A stretch of 64,000 nt of DNA from Danio rerio. Taxonomy: Eukaryota; Chordata; Actinopteri; Cypriniformes; Danionidae. Every line of letters starts with the position of its first letter. Position 1 is the stretch's first letter. The stretch is taken from contig NC_133181.1 of the NCBI RefSeq assembly GCF_049306965.1, positions 51,576,001 to 51,640,000 of the forward strand, given 5' to 3'. Positions 1-11,527 of this stretch are shown in pieces. A program made the translations under genes and the position numbers. Under the pieces are notes generated by a model that worked only from the letters and a program-made list of their open reading frames with translations, did no database searches and was not told the origin of the DNA.

Positions 1-162
1 TAAATAGCAAAAGTAATGAAACAATTATATAAATGAGTATGAAAAAGTGAAATAAGTAAATAAGGATTATTAGTAATAGTAGTAATATGAAAAAAAATTA
101 ATTGTACAAACATTGATATTAAATATCTATTAAAAAATTCAAATAATAATAATTATTATTGT

Positions 163-510
163 AGGCAGAACAGCAAAAAGGTTGCCGGTTCGAGTCCCTG
201 GTTTCTGTGTGGAGTTTGCATGCTCTCCTTGTGTTGGCGTGGGTTTGCTCTGGGTGCTCCGGTTTCCCCCACAAGTCCAAAGACATGCGATACTGGTGAA
301 TTGGGTAAAACAAAATTGCCCTCAGTGTATGAGTGTGTGTGTGTGTGTGTAAATGTGTGAGTGTATGGGTGTTTCCCAGTACTGGGTTGCGGCTGTAAGG
401 GCATCCGCTGTTTAAAACAAATGCTGAATAAGTTGGCGGTTCATTCCGCTGTGGCAACTCCTGAAAAATAATGGACTAAGCCTGAAGGGAAATGAATGAA
501 TAAATAAATG
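163..510 (+). repeat. DANA-type tRNA-derived SINE
   Basis: Plus-oriented copy with a truncated head. It has a B-box-like GGTTCGAGTCC at 187-197, the conserved central blocks (tgtggagtttgcatg, gctccggtttcccccac, gtccaaagacatgcg), the tail block ttccgctgtggcaac and a terminal (AATG)n-like tail. The TG run inside gives rise to meaningless His-Thr open frames on the minus strand. Confidence 0.88.
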
Positions 511-1499
511 ATTATTATTGTTATTATTGTTCAATTTCTTAGATATACTGATCAACAAATTCACAACAAGCACACACGATCAGAAAAGTGTTCATTCCCC
601 CCACCCCAATCCAACAGTACAGTCTGAGCATGATTGCCTAAATCTGGTTAAAGTACTGTAGTAAAGTACTGTTATAAGTAGTCATTGTGGGGTAAACTAT
701 AAGGCTGTGTATGTGCCTCTAATGAACTTGCGCATGAATAAATGTGTTAATGTGTTCTTTGCTACATGTTCGCAGTGACTCTCGCCCCCGCTGTATGAGG
801 TGGATTAGAGAGGCAAACAAGGCAGTCTATTGTACTGGAAGCTGAAGACGTGCATCACTCCCCGCTTTATACATGATTAGCAGGCTTCCTTCCTACATTC
901 ATGATAGGATTTGGACTCAGTACATGAAGTCTTAAAACAAGCACGTAACTGGAAATACCTCTGGGATTGCTGCGGAATGGAGTATCACAACATATCAGTT
1001 TGTTTTGTTGAGGCTGAAGTTTGCGATGGGGTGAAACAGATCTGGAATATTAACCTAAAGATCGGTCTTTCAGCCTCTGCATTTCACATGTAACATCTTC
1101 TGCTCGGTTGATGGTTGGAAACAGCAAAATCTGCAGTTTGATGATTACTGCAGTAATATGCAATGTCAAACTCTATTGTTCATCTCTGCAGATCTGCAAT
1201 GCCCTCTGGTGGCCTGAACACAGACTGTTTTGTTTTATCATTACACATTTCTGGTGATTTATGAATAAGTCACTAAGATAAAATTGCCTACTGTCGATAT
1301 TGATCCTGTATGGTAAATATGAGAGAGAAAGGCCATAAAAAAAAGAGTGTTTATTGTTTAAACCCATGGATCTTTTGCTCAAAGTTTGTGGTCTCCTGTT
1401 ATTATGGAGAATAAACATTTGCAAAAATATCACCATTTTATTAAAAAAATATATAAAACTTCCGTTAATGTGCAAACAATGAATTCACTGTTTACTATT

Positions 1500-1965
1500 T
1501 TTGCAAATTACACACTATTTAGCTGTAAAATAAGCTGTGTTTTACTGTAAGACAGGTATGCAATGTTACTGTATTTTAAAGTTGCATTGTAAAAATTACT
1601 GTATATTTTGCCATATATATATACAATACTGTAAATACATAAAGCATGATAAATGGTGCTGTAAACGTAAATACAGTAATTTTGGTGTTATTTATTTACG
1701 GTAAGTTACAGAGGAAAGGTTGCACAACAACTACAGTTAACAATTTTTGTAATTACACAGTATTTAGGTGTATTATGAACTGAATTTTACTGTAGGACAG
1801 TTATGCAGTATGTTACTGCATTTTTAAGTTGCATTGTGAAAATTACTGTATATTTTTTCAGCAAAGATGTACAGTACTGTAAATACATACAGCAAGATGA
1901 ATGGTGCTGTAAATGTAAATACAGTATTTTCGCTGTGATTGATTTACAGTAAGTTACTGGTAACG
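1500..1965. repeat. Direct duplication of a ~220-250 bp AT-rich unit
   Basis: Two diverged direct copies, about 1500-1720 and 1745-1965. Shared landmarks in the same order are ttactgtaagacag / ttactgtaggacag, aagttgcattgt, aaattactgtatatttt, tactgtaaatacat, atggtgctgtaaa and ttacagtaagttac. The unit is dominated by TACTGTA/TTACAGTA motifs and is non-coding. Confidence 0.7.
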
Positions 1966-3687
1966 TCTGCCAGTAAGTTACTGTATATTCTACAGAAAAT
2001 TCTTAACAATGTATATTTCTGTTTGATTTTACATGTGTTTAGTACACCAGGGAACAGGTAAAAGTGCCATTTTGATTTTGAATTTTATACACACAAACTA
2101 AACTCATTTAGACTGCATCTGAAATCACACCCGTATGCCCTTATTCCCTATTCCCTACATTAGTCCTCTAATATAATCCACTTGAAAGAGTGAATTTAAA
2201 TGAGTGAATTGGAGCACCAGAAAGGATGCCATTTTGTTTGATGGCTGTTAAATCCCTGAGATGGATTAGATTTTCAACTCTTTTGTCAATTTTGGCTATT
2301 CTCTAGCAGTTTGAGTAGAGAGTATAGAGTAGCTCCTTTCCTTTTTTGGTTGAGTTCATATTGTAGCAATAGTGTCTTGAAGAGGGCGGGGCAAGTCAGA
2401 TACTAGAAATCATTTGATTGGTCAGAATATTTGATGAGATTCTGAGGTATATGAGGTGATGACCAAACTTCGCTTTTAGATATCCTTAAGTCTAACATAC
2501 TGATACTAACATCTAAAAAAAAACACTCTATTCTATGAAGACTTTAAAGGGATAGGGGTCATTTTGCACACAGCCTCAGTCATTCATCACAATGGGCAAG
2601 AATAAAGACACTGCTGTGATTTGTGGCAAAAGGTTGTTGAGTTTCCAAAAATAGGATGTGTAATTACGAAAATAGCACTGAATATCCATTAGGGAAATAA
2701 TAAGGAATCTCCTGGTCAAACTGGGAGTGTAGTGAATCAGCCTGGAAATGGACATTTGTCTATCGTATCTTAACACACTGTTAAGGAGGATTTGAGTGGC
2801 CAAAAATAAATCCAAAGAATCACATCTGGAGAACTGAAGTAGTTAGTTGGGCCAACCCCATCAATTCCCAATGGATAAAATCAAGTCCAGAGTTACGTTT
2901 TGTTCTCTTTCCCATTGAATGTCTTGATAAGTTGGAATTGGGTGTTTCTCGAACCATTGTTCTTTTTTTGTACCTTGATTTGTCTTCACACACCACATAT
3001 TTTGTTACCTAATCTCAAGCATGCTATTCAACAACAATGTAATCTTCAAGCACACTAACTTTATAAATCAATGGGTGCATCTCAATCAGCTCCTTTGTTC
3101 ACTAGTCAAGGCGTGGGTCGACGAGTCACCATTTTAAATAATGTAGGAATGCACAATATATCTGCAGCTATGTTGATATTGGCTGATAAATGCCATTGTT
3201 ATTGGGCCGATAACAAAATTCTGATATGTTTAATCCTTAATTTTATTTATATAAAGGAAAGTATTGAAAGGATCAGTTTATTAATGAAGTCCAGAGATCA
3301 GTTGAAACTTGAAGATTTTTTGAAATTATGCAAAATCCAAATCCCGCCCATTGACTTGTGTTCTCTGTAGTGGAAATTGCGTTTTCATGAATTTTCTTTA
3401 CATTTTTTTAGCTACTCTGTCAAGTCCTGTTGTACTGTTATAAGGACATTCTGGGCTTTCTAGTGATATGTCATTTGATTGGCTGGCATGCTAGGAACCA
3501 CTTTTTACACTGCATTCAAAATGGCCGACATACAAAAATTCACATTTTATGGGAAGGAGAGAGGCATGTAAAATTTTGCTTTATAAATGTTATTTTACTA
3601 TTATTATTACATATTTGTTTGTTTATTAAAGTGTCAGGAACTATACATTAAGCTTTCAACTTGTTTGTGTTTATAATCCTTTTTTAA

Positions 3688-4098
3688 ATGTCCACTATAG
3701 TGGACACCAGGACCATCTTAATGTAATTAATGACTGCATGTTGTAGGGGGCAGAACTGAAGCAGAGAGGATGCTTTATAAGATAGACAAGGGAGACTCTG
3801 ATTTAGAGTCTGACAATCAGCCAATTAGAGAAATAGAGACAGAGAATGACAATCAGTTTTAAATTGCTTTTATGTTAAATTTGTTTTGGATTAACATCAC
3901 TTCTGTTTTTTTTTTTTTTTGAGTTTGGCTCTCTTTTAGACTAAACTGTTTCAGGAATTTCAATATAAAAGGGAAAAAAAATTTTTGTTACATCAGTATT
4001 GGATTAATATCCCGTTACAGCCATATTCTGCACAGTTTGTTGTCTGAGTGGCGGTCGTTTCAAACTAAAATGGTCCTGTGGTCCACTGTAGTGGACAT
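3688..4098. mobile_element. MITE with ~29-bp terminal inverted repeats, possibly piggyBac-like
   Basis: The left end starts ATGTCCACTATAGTGGACAC and the right end is its near-complement ending GTCCACTGTAGTGGACAT; the similarity runs on into caggaccat / atggtcctg. Each end is itself a small palindrome (TCCACTATAGTGGA). TTAA lies directly left (3684-3687), but no matching TTAA directly follows the right end, so the superfamily is only a guess. No coding capacity was seen. Confidence 0.6.
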
Positions 4099-4189
4099 GC
4101 TGTAAAATTAAAAAAAAAACAAAGTGTAAAAACCCTTTTTTTTAACCCAAAGGATGTAGGATATCACAGAAAAAAAATTCTTTGGGTCT

Positions 4190-5078
4190 CAGGAGGATAA
4201 GGTACAACTTTTACAAAGGTACAAAACTGTTCCTTAAGGAACATTATTTGTACCACCATTTACTAGGGTTGCACGGTTTACCAATGCTATGGTAGTATCG
4301 CATACTATGGCTCCAAAATACTGGCGGTGCCACTGTAGTTTGTTAACAGTAGTATCGTCATTTATGGTTTATCTTCAATATATAATGTTACCTGTGGAAA
4401 AGTCACTAAAATGCTCACACATTTGTGCAACAATAGAACATTTTATTTGAATAGTCTGTGGAGCTCTTTAAGGTTGCAAAACTGTGTAGAGCCTATTGCA
4501 CGTTTTCTAATGCTTTATTTCAAACGCATATCTAAATCAGTTCATTTCTGTTCCTGTTGATATGATTTATTAGCGACCACAACAGTCTCTTTCAACATAC
4601 AACTAACAAACAGAAATTTTGAATTACTTTGGATTGTTACCTGAGAAAACTGAAAAAAAAAATAGTTGGAAAACCCAAAATAGCAGCCGGAAACATTGAA
4701 ACAATTTTTGACCACTTCATGTAGCCTAATTATGTTGGAGTTTCTTTTGTGACAGATTTTATTTTGTATAATCTGTATTTTTATTTTAATGTATTTTTGT
4801 TTGTGTTTATCTACAAAATAAACCCAAAAATTAATACATTTTAGGTAAAGTGGGGTGCAAATAATACTTTTCGGCCTTAAGGAAATTATGAATTACATTA
4901 AAGTAAGCCTATTATAACGTAAAATATAGTATGTCTGACAATTTTCTTTAAAATTTTAGTTATGAATAACATTATCGCAATACTACTTGGTATCGTGACA
5001 CTTCAGCTGTTATAGTATTGTAATATTAATTAACGGTATCGCAACAACCCTACATGTACCTTTTAGTCTGAGAGTGTA
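4190..5078. mobile_element. Diverged GGTAC-rich repeat carrying a nested hAT-like MITE (~4265-5053)
   Basis: The inner element starts TAGGGTTGCACGGTTTACC and ends ATCGCAACAACCCTAC, a typical short hAT-type TIR. The sequences outside it (aaggtacaacttttac on the left, tgtaccttttagtctgagag on the right) resemble the two ends of the element at 9698-10946. The inner element therefore appears to have split an older copy of that family. Exact borders are uncertain and no clean 8-bp duplication was recognised. Confidence 0.5.
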
Positions 5079-5164
5079 GACAACTGAGAAGGGGCCTCTT
5101 CATATATTTTTTCATAGCTGTTTATTATTGTATATTGTTTTTGTGTAAATCCTCTCCTCTTCAG

Positions 5165-6917
5165 GTCCTGTCAGCAGTATCCTGGTCAACAAATATGGAA
5201 GTCGTCCTATCATGATTTTAGGAGGCTGTCTGTCAGGAGCAGGGCTCATCGCTGCCTCATTTTGCAATACCGTTGAGGGCTTATACTTCTGTGTTGGTGT
5301 TGTGGGAGGTATAATTAAAACAAAATGCTATTTCTTTAAAAAAAAAAAAAATCTACTCTCTCATCCGTTGCAATTTTGCAGTAATAGCGCTCCTGCTGAT
5401 GTTACACAATCATGACATTTTAATATCACCCCGTGGACCTGATTTCATTTTTTCACAACCATTTGTTTTGATGTTTTCCAGGTCTGGGACTCGCATTTAA
5501 TCTCAACCCAGCTCTCACAATGATCGGCAAATATTTCTACAAAAAGCGTCCAATTGCTAATGGCATCGCTATGGCAGGAAGCCCGGTCTTCCTGTCAACT
5601 CTAGCTCCTCTAAACACATGGTTCTTCGATCAGTTTGGCTGGAGAGGGAGTTTCTTGATCCTGGGTGGACTTTTGCTCAATTGTTGTGTCGCAGGATCAC
5701 TCATGAGACCTATTGGGCCAAAACCCCAACCTGCTGTTAAGGCCGACAACAGTAACAGCCGAGCCAAAGAGCGAAAGACGGTGGTCGAGGTCATCAATGG
5801 TTTTATCGATCTGACACTCTTCAAGCACCGTGGCTTTTTGCTTTACCTTTTGGGGAATGTGGTCATGTTCTTCGGCCTCTTCTCTCCTCTTGTCTTCCTC
5901 AGTAATTACGCTAAGAGCAAGCAAATTCCCAGGGAGAAGGCGGCTTTTCTGCTCTCTATTCTGGCATTTGTTGATATGGTCGCACGGCCGTCAATGGGAA
6001 TAGTCGCCAACACAAAATGGGTGAGACCGAGGGTGCAGCACTTCTTCGCTGCTTCTATTCTCCTCAATGGTGTGTGCCACTTGCTTGCGCCTCTGTCCAC
6101 AGACTACACCGGCTTTGTGATTTATGCCATTTTCTTTGGGTTTGCTTTTGGATGGTTGAGCTCGGTGCTGTTCGAGACCCTCATGGATCTCGTTGGGGCT
6201 CAGCGGTTCTCCAGTGCTGTCGGACTGGTGACGATTGTGGAATGCGGGCCGGTGTTACTGGGGCCTCCTTTACTAGGTAAGCATGGTGTGGGTATACATC
6301 TTATAGATTTGATGGCAACATGAAATCAGAATTAAAATTGCAGTTGTAATATTTATGGAGTGATAATGTCTTCCCCTCCACCTTCATCTCCAACCAAATA
6401 ACATGTTTACTGGTGTGAGGACATGACAAGCTGTCAATCCCCGGAGATCCACCATTAGAAAACCAAAACCCTCTTGAAAAAGACAAAATTACACAAATTA
6501 CAAAGAGTAAATCAGGTTTGTAAATACTTGTTCAGGAAATTGATTCACTGATATATAGTTAAAGTCAGAAATATTCGCCCCTCTTTGATTTATTTTTGTT
6601 TAGATATTTCCCAAATGATTTTTAACAGAGCAAGGTCATTTTCACAGTATGTCTGATAATATATATTTTTTTCTAGAGAAAGTCTTATTTGTTTTATTTC
6701 TGCTAGAATAAAAGCAGTTTTTAATTTTTATGAACCATTTTAAGGTTAATATTATTAGCCCCTGTAAGCTGTATATTTTTTCGATAGTCTACAGTTTTTT
6801 ACAGTTTTAGTTTTTTAAAAAATAAATAAATAAATAAATAGTAACTTAAAATTACAAAAGTCCACAGAAACATCTGTTTACAACTAAAATTTAACCTAAA
6901 ATCAATTTCAAAACAAA

Positions 6918-7004
<87 letters not shown>

Positions 7005-8379
7005 ATAACTTTTTAAAGTAAATTTATGAATTAATATTTAAACCTTTTATGAGTCACATAACCTAAAAAATTATTAAACATTCTGATTAGTTTTTCCCCT
7101 AAAATCATGATTTTTATTGAAAAAGTTTTGAAGCATCTGCATCAACTGCTTTTTTTCCAAGAAGAAATTTTGAACTAAAATCCTAATGTTCATTACTAAA
7201 GTCTACAGAAGCGCCTGCGTCAACTACTTTGACCTTAGACACTGATTTTCCTTTTTGCATTCTAATTCATTTGAACTTAAAATTTTGATGTTCCCAAAAA
7301 CAGAGAAATCTCTGCATCTATTAATTTTTAAACTAAGAAATTACATTTACCCCAGAAATACATTTTCGGATAGGTTTTTACCTAAAAGTGTTGATGTGTA
7401 TAAAAAGAGCCCAGAATCACCTTAATCAATAGTTTTTAATAAGAAATTCAGGATAGATTTTAACTCAACCCAAAGAAACTGTCAACTAAATGTATTTGAC
7501 CTAAATGAATTTTTCCTTTTTCCATTAAGGTTGTTTTTACGTAAAATATTTATTTACATATTTAATTCATATTTATTTACAAGTTAGCACTGGCAGCTAG
7601 CTCTCTGCAACTCTCACATGGTCGCATACTTAAGCTAGGCAGGGCTGTGTCTGGATGGGAAACCATATAAGAATGCTAGGTTGCTGCTGGAAGTTGTGTA
7701 GTGAAACCAGCAGGGGGCGCTCAGGGCCTGTGTTGGTTCTAACAGCCCAGTATATTGATGAGGACTATAGTGCTCAGTGAGCAAAAAAAAAAAGAGTAGG
7801 GGTTTAGCCCTGGCATACTGGCAAAATTTGCCCACTGGCCTCTGGCCATCATGGCCTCATAACCACAATCATAAACACTCATCTCATAATGTCTCCTCTC
7901 CACCAATCAGCTAATGTGTGAGCTGGTGCAATATGGCTGCTGTCGTGTCATCTAGGTGGATGCTGCACACTGGTGGATGAGGAGTAAAGTGCTTTGAGTG
8001 TCTAGAAAACCCCAAAATATATTTAATTAGAAACAAATAAGACATGATTTATTATCAGCCTTTTTAAAATAACTTTTATTTAATTTCATTAAAACTAATC
8101 ATGTATAATGGATTTTTTTTACATTTTTTCACATTGTCTGCCCTTACAGGGAAGTTCAATGACATCTACCATGACTACAAGTACACTTACATGGGCTGTG
8201 GGATTGTCCTGCTGATCGGCAGCTTGTTTTTGTTTGTCGGAATGGGCATCAATTACAAACTACTGGAAAGAGAAGCAAAAGAGGAGTCCAAGAAAGCCAA
8301 TCAGCAGGATGACCCTGGAAAAGAGGTTGTAGAGGCATTGAAAGCAGCTGAAGACAATGCTGCAGAGGAGGCTGTGTGA
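5165..8379 (+). CDS. slc16a1: Monocarboxylate transporter 1 (MCT1), 3' three coding exons
   Basis: Proton-linked transporter of lactate, pyruvate and ketone bodies in the plasma membrane, SLC16 family of the major facilitator superfamily. Exons: 5165-5308, 5482-6276, 8150-8379 (TGA 8377-8379), all bounded by AG/GT and phase-compatible (1, then 1). The translation carries MCT1 hallmarks: LVNKYGSR at TM2-3, [59 protein letters not shown]-like [28 protein letters not shown], and the tail YKYTY...[12 protein letters not shown]. The N-terminal exon with the family D-G-G-W-G-W motif is not found in positions 1-5164, so it should lie upstream across an intron of more than 5 kb. The central cytosolic loop (about 5720-5785) seems shorter than in mammalian MCT1 as I remember it. 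Fish have two slc16a1 copies; I cannot tell a from b, or fully exclude another close SLC16 member. Confidence 0.93.
6545..6800 (+). mobile_element. Fragment of a common Danio Tc1-type MITE
   Basis: It begins near gttaaagtcagaaatattcgcccc and contains the family landmarks atttcccaaatgatttttaacagagcaagg (6609-6638), tcacagtatgtctgataat, agagaaagtcttatttg and ttattagcccctgtaagc. Related pieces occur in this window at about 28690-29010, 32880-33050 and 42325-42525. It lies in an slc16a1 intron. Confidence 0.65.
6920..7000. repeat. (TA)n microsatellite followed by a T tract
   Basis: About 53 bases of alternating TA followed by a run of about 28 T, in the last intron of slc16a1. It is a low-complexity tract with no other signal. 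Confidence 0.95.
7575..8015 (+). mobile_element. SINE3-type element with 5S rRNA-derived head
   Basis: The block around 7625-7690 reads tacttaagctaggcaggg...ctggatgggaaacc...ggttgctgc. It matches the internal promoter half of eukaryotic 5S rRNA (box A, intermediate element, box C: AAGCTAAGCAGGG, CTTGGATGGGAGACC). It is followed by the SINE3 body and a 3' block with ctgcacactggtggatga and agtgctttgagtgtctagaaaa. This structure matches the zebrafish 5S-derived SINE3 family. It lies sense in the last intron of slc16a1. It is not a functional 5S gene, because the 5' half and the terminator are absent. Confidence 0.78.
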
Positions 8380-9076
8380 CACTGCTCGTTATTCTTGATC
8401 ATCCTTACATTTCTGTACAGTCTATGGATTCGATTACAGCCAGGTCTCCATCTTGGACTATACAGGTTACAGAGACAGTGATGCAAACATTTCAGTGCCT
8501 TGCGTAAGCACATGGCCATGCACTTGATTTATTTTTCATTTTATTTTTAGAACTTTTCTTTAGTTCACAACATACTGTATGCCAATACTGTAGGAAATGA
8601 ACTGTGGTATGTCTATTTTGAGGCATTTAGTGTACACTGAGAGAGATTGAATCATATCATATAAGGAATTTATCTATCTTTTTTTGGATTTCTGACAAAT
8701 AAGGCACTTGAGAAGTTAGAAAGTGGTAGATATGCACATTGTTTCCGTCTGTTAGTTAAACATATAACTTAACAAATGCACTACCAGGCTCAAAAAAGAC
8801 ACAGTTATGTTGATTAGATTTTTATTGCATTAATTAAAATGTTTCTGATTTGTTAAATGTTTGGCAGCAGTTATTTTAACCCCAACTGATGCAGTATAGC
8901 TTTTTTCTTCTTTTAAACAACTATATCTGTAGATGTTATATGTTCCAGGATGTTAATGCCAATATTTATCTGGCTAATATTCTAGAATAACTGTTTATTT
9001 TAACACAGGAATGAACCACCAGTAACCTGAACCCCACTGAATATCTATTAGATGTTTTAAGTAAAATGTGAAAGAC

Positions 9077-9078
<2 letters not shown>

Positions 9079-9164
<86 letters not shown>
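9079..9164. repeat. (TG)n microsatellite in the slc16a1 3' UTR
   Basis: An uninterrupted TG run of roughly 85 bases, about 700 bases after the slc16a1 stop. A polyadenylation hexamer AATAAA follows at 9197-9202, and another lies at 9647-9652, so the repeat is probably transcribed in the 3' UTR. Confidence 0.95.
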
Positions 9165-9165
<1 letters not shown>

Positions 9166-9697
9166 CACTAAATATGGGTTTTCTAAACAATAACATAATA
9201 AATGCACAACAAACTAATATGTCTGATAGTCTAATTCAATATTAGTGTGCAATGTTTTTTTTTTTGATCAATGACAGCTATTTTGTTTATTCTTGTCCTT
9301 GAGCAAGTCTAGAAATCCAATGATGAAAGACTGTTCTTGTTTAAAACACTGTAAATGCAGTATTTGTTTATAGTCTTATAGTAAATTGCTTTTGAAATGG
9401 CAAATAATTATCTGTCAGAGCCAGATTAAATTAATATTGTTTGATTGTTGATTAATAATGGCTAAAACATATCTCATTCTATAAAGAATTGCTTCATCTC
9501 CTTTAAGCCTATAGTGTCCTGTTGAGTCTTCGGTAAGGTAAGTGCATTTTAATTCTTTGGTAAAGTTCTATAATCAAAATGCAAAGTTAATATTGAGGCT
9601 GTAACAAGTTAAGTTAGCTTTGGGAATTATTTGGATTTTAAAATCCAATAAAAATAGAAATAAACTATTAACAGCCATGTAGGCTATCTATACCACT

Positions 9698-10946
9698 ACA
9701 CTTTCAGAAATAAAGGTACAGGAGCTGTCACTAGGGCAGTACCTTTTCAAAAGATACGTACTTGTACCTGAAGGATCCATGTTGTTACCTCAAAGGTACT
9801 TTTTAGGTACATTTGGGCACTAAAATGCATGATAGCATCACACAGTTGCTGCAGATTTGTCGGCTGCACATCCATGATGCAAATCTCCAATTACACAGCA
9901 TCTCAATTGCTCTATTGGATTGAGATCTGGTGACTGTGGAGGCCATTTAAGTACAGTGAACTCATTGTCATGCTCAAGAAACCAGTCTGAGATGATTCAC
10001 GCCTTATGACATGACGCATTATCCTGCTGGAAGTAGCCATCAGAAGATGGGTACACTGTGGTCATAAAGGCATGTACATGGTCAGCAACAATACTCAGGT
10101 AGGCTGTGACGTTGACACGATGCTCAATTGGTACTAATGGGCCCAAAGTGTGCCAAGAAAATATCCCCCGCACCATTACACCACCACCACCAGCCTGAAC
10201 CGTTGATACAAGGCAATATGGATCCATGCTTTCATGTTGTTGTTGTTGACTGATTTTACAATCCGAATTTCTCAGCAGATATCGAGACTCGTCAAACCAG
10301 GCAACATTTTTCCAATGTTCTATTGTTGAATTTTGGTGAGCCTGTGCGAAGTGTAGCCAACAGGAGTGGCAATCCGGTGTGGTCCTCTGCTGCTGTAGCC
10401 CATCTGCCTTAAGGTTGGACATGAGACATGTTCAGAGATGCTCTTCTGCATACCTCGGTTGTAACGAGTGGTTATTTGAGTCAATGTTGTCTTTTTATCA
10501 GCTTGAACCAGTCTGGCCATTCTCCTCCGACCTCTGGCATCAACAAGGCATTTGCGCCCACAGAATTGCTGTTCACCGTACATTTTCACATTTTTGGACC
10601 ATTCTCTGTAAACCCTAGAGATGGCTGTGTGTGAAAATCCCAATATTCAGATAGATACAGTAAATTTTCAGCAGATTCTGAAATACTCACACCAGCCCAT
10701 CTGGCACAAACAACCATGCAACGTTCAAAGTCACTTAAATCATCTTTCTTCTCCATTCAGATGCTTGGCATGAACTGCAGAAGATCGTCTTGACCATGTC
10801 TACATGCCTAAATGCATTGTGTTGCTGCCATTTGCTTGAACAAGCAGTTAGACAGGTGTACCTATTAAAGTGGCCTGTGAGTGTATATATCTTTTGAAAA
10901 GATACTGCCCAAGTGAAAGTTCCTGTACTTTTATTTCTGAGAGTGT
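9698..10946. mobile_element. TIR element hosting a Tc1-like transposon
   Basis: The outer ends are inverted: ACACTTTCAGAAATAAAGG at 9698 and the complement of CTTTTATTTCTGAGAGTGT-like sequence ending at 10946. Similarity extends for about 60 bp per end (ctgtcactagggcagta / tactgcccaagtgaaag; cttttcaaaagata on both). Fragments of the same family occur near 4190, 5055 and 43347. The interior is largely occupied by a Tc1-like transposon. Confidence 0.65.
9845..10890 (-). pseudogene. Degraded Tc1/mariner transposase, minus strand
   Basis: Plain Tc1-type DNA transposon remnant. Transposase-like frames read on the minus strand. About 10643-10320 gives the helix-turn-helix N-terminal part (GFSHTAISRVYREWSKN), and about 10422-9997 gives the catalytic part (WKNVAWFDESRY, GGGVMVRGIFSWHTLGPLVPIE, YFQQDNASCHKA). 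The DES and QDNA motifs correspond to the first two acidic residues of the DDE/D triad. The parts sit in different frames, and the C-terminal third lies downstream without an open frame, so it is inactive. The right TIR (gacaggtgtacctattaaag through gtgagtgtatata) is at about 10852-10890. A matching left TIR is not visible, so the left end is probably deleted. Confidence 0.85.
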
Positions 10947-11527
10947 GGATTTATTTTCGTCAAAGTTTACATTACCTTTGGACCCTTGTGCAACACATAT
11001 TTTAATTCATATTTAATATTATATTGCTATTATAATGTAATTATAGTTTAGTTCATTAATAATTTATCCGTTGACTTCATATTTTAGCCTTTCTTGTATA
11101 TTTTGCAATTATATCTTACATTTTAAGCTATTACAATTCATTTTTTATTTAGCCTAAATAATGAAGAATGTAGCCTATACGCTTTAATTATGAAGCAAAA
11201 CCACATATTTGTACATGACAAATGTGAACTTAATTTGAAAATAAAAGAGGCTTACTCTGAACTCCATGTGGATCCACATAAAATGAGAAAATTAAAATGA
11301 TGTTTTTCTCATCAAACGTTTGTATGCCAGCAAAGAGGACAATTATGTTGTAATTATGATTCTTTATAACAAACTGTAGGGTAAATATTTAATTTTAGAT
11401 AAGTTTTGACTGATTTGGGACAAGTGTGCATTTCGATTGAGAGTTGTCCAACAGCTGTTTTTTTTATTGTAAACATGTACAAACTTAGGAGAAGAAAGAA
11501 GAAGATACATCTCTCAACAATTATGAA

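Larger units (their letters stand above)
1..5164 (+). other. Intron of slc16a1 (or upstream flank), repeat-filled
   Basis: No coding exon was recognised here on either strand. It holds a SINE near the left edge, a duplicated AT-rich block at 1500-1965, fragments of an interspersed repeat around 2385-2470, a TIR element at 3688-4098 and a hAT-like element nested in another repeat at about 4190-5078. The only splice-competent coding sequence follows at 5165. Confidence 0.6.

Noticed and set aside
119-457. Minus-strand open frame of 112 codons
   Set aside because: It lies across a DANA-type SINE, and the His-Thr run is the antisense of a TG repeat. Similar frames at 27745-28192, 35190-35604, 36588-37063, 43990-44181 and 49342-49593 are also SINE-derived.
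5630-6100. Minus-strand open frames opposite the large slc16a1 exon
   Set aside because: They are shadows of the strongly supported MCT1 coding frame.
7625-7690. 5S rRNA gene
   Set aside because: Only the 3' half of the internal promoter region is recognisable, and it is fused to SINE3 sequence.
8966-9207. Two His-Thr repeat open frames
   Set aside because: They are translations of the (TG)n microsatellite in the slc16a1 3' UTR.
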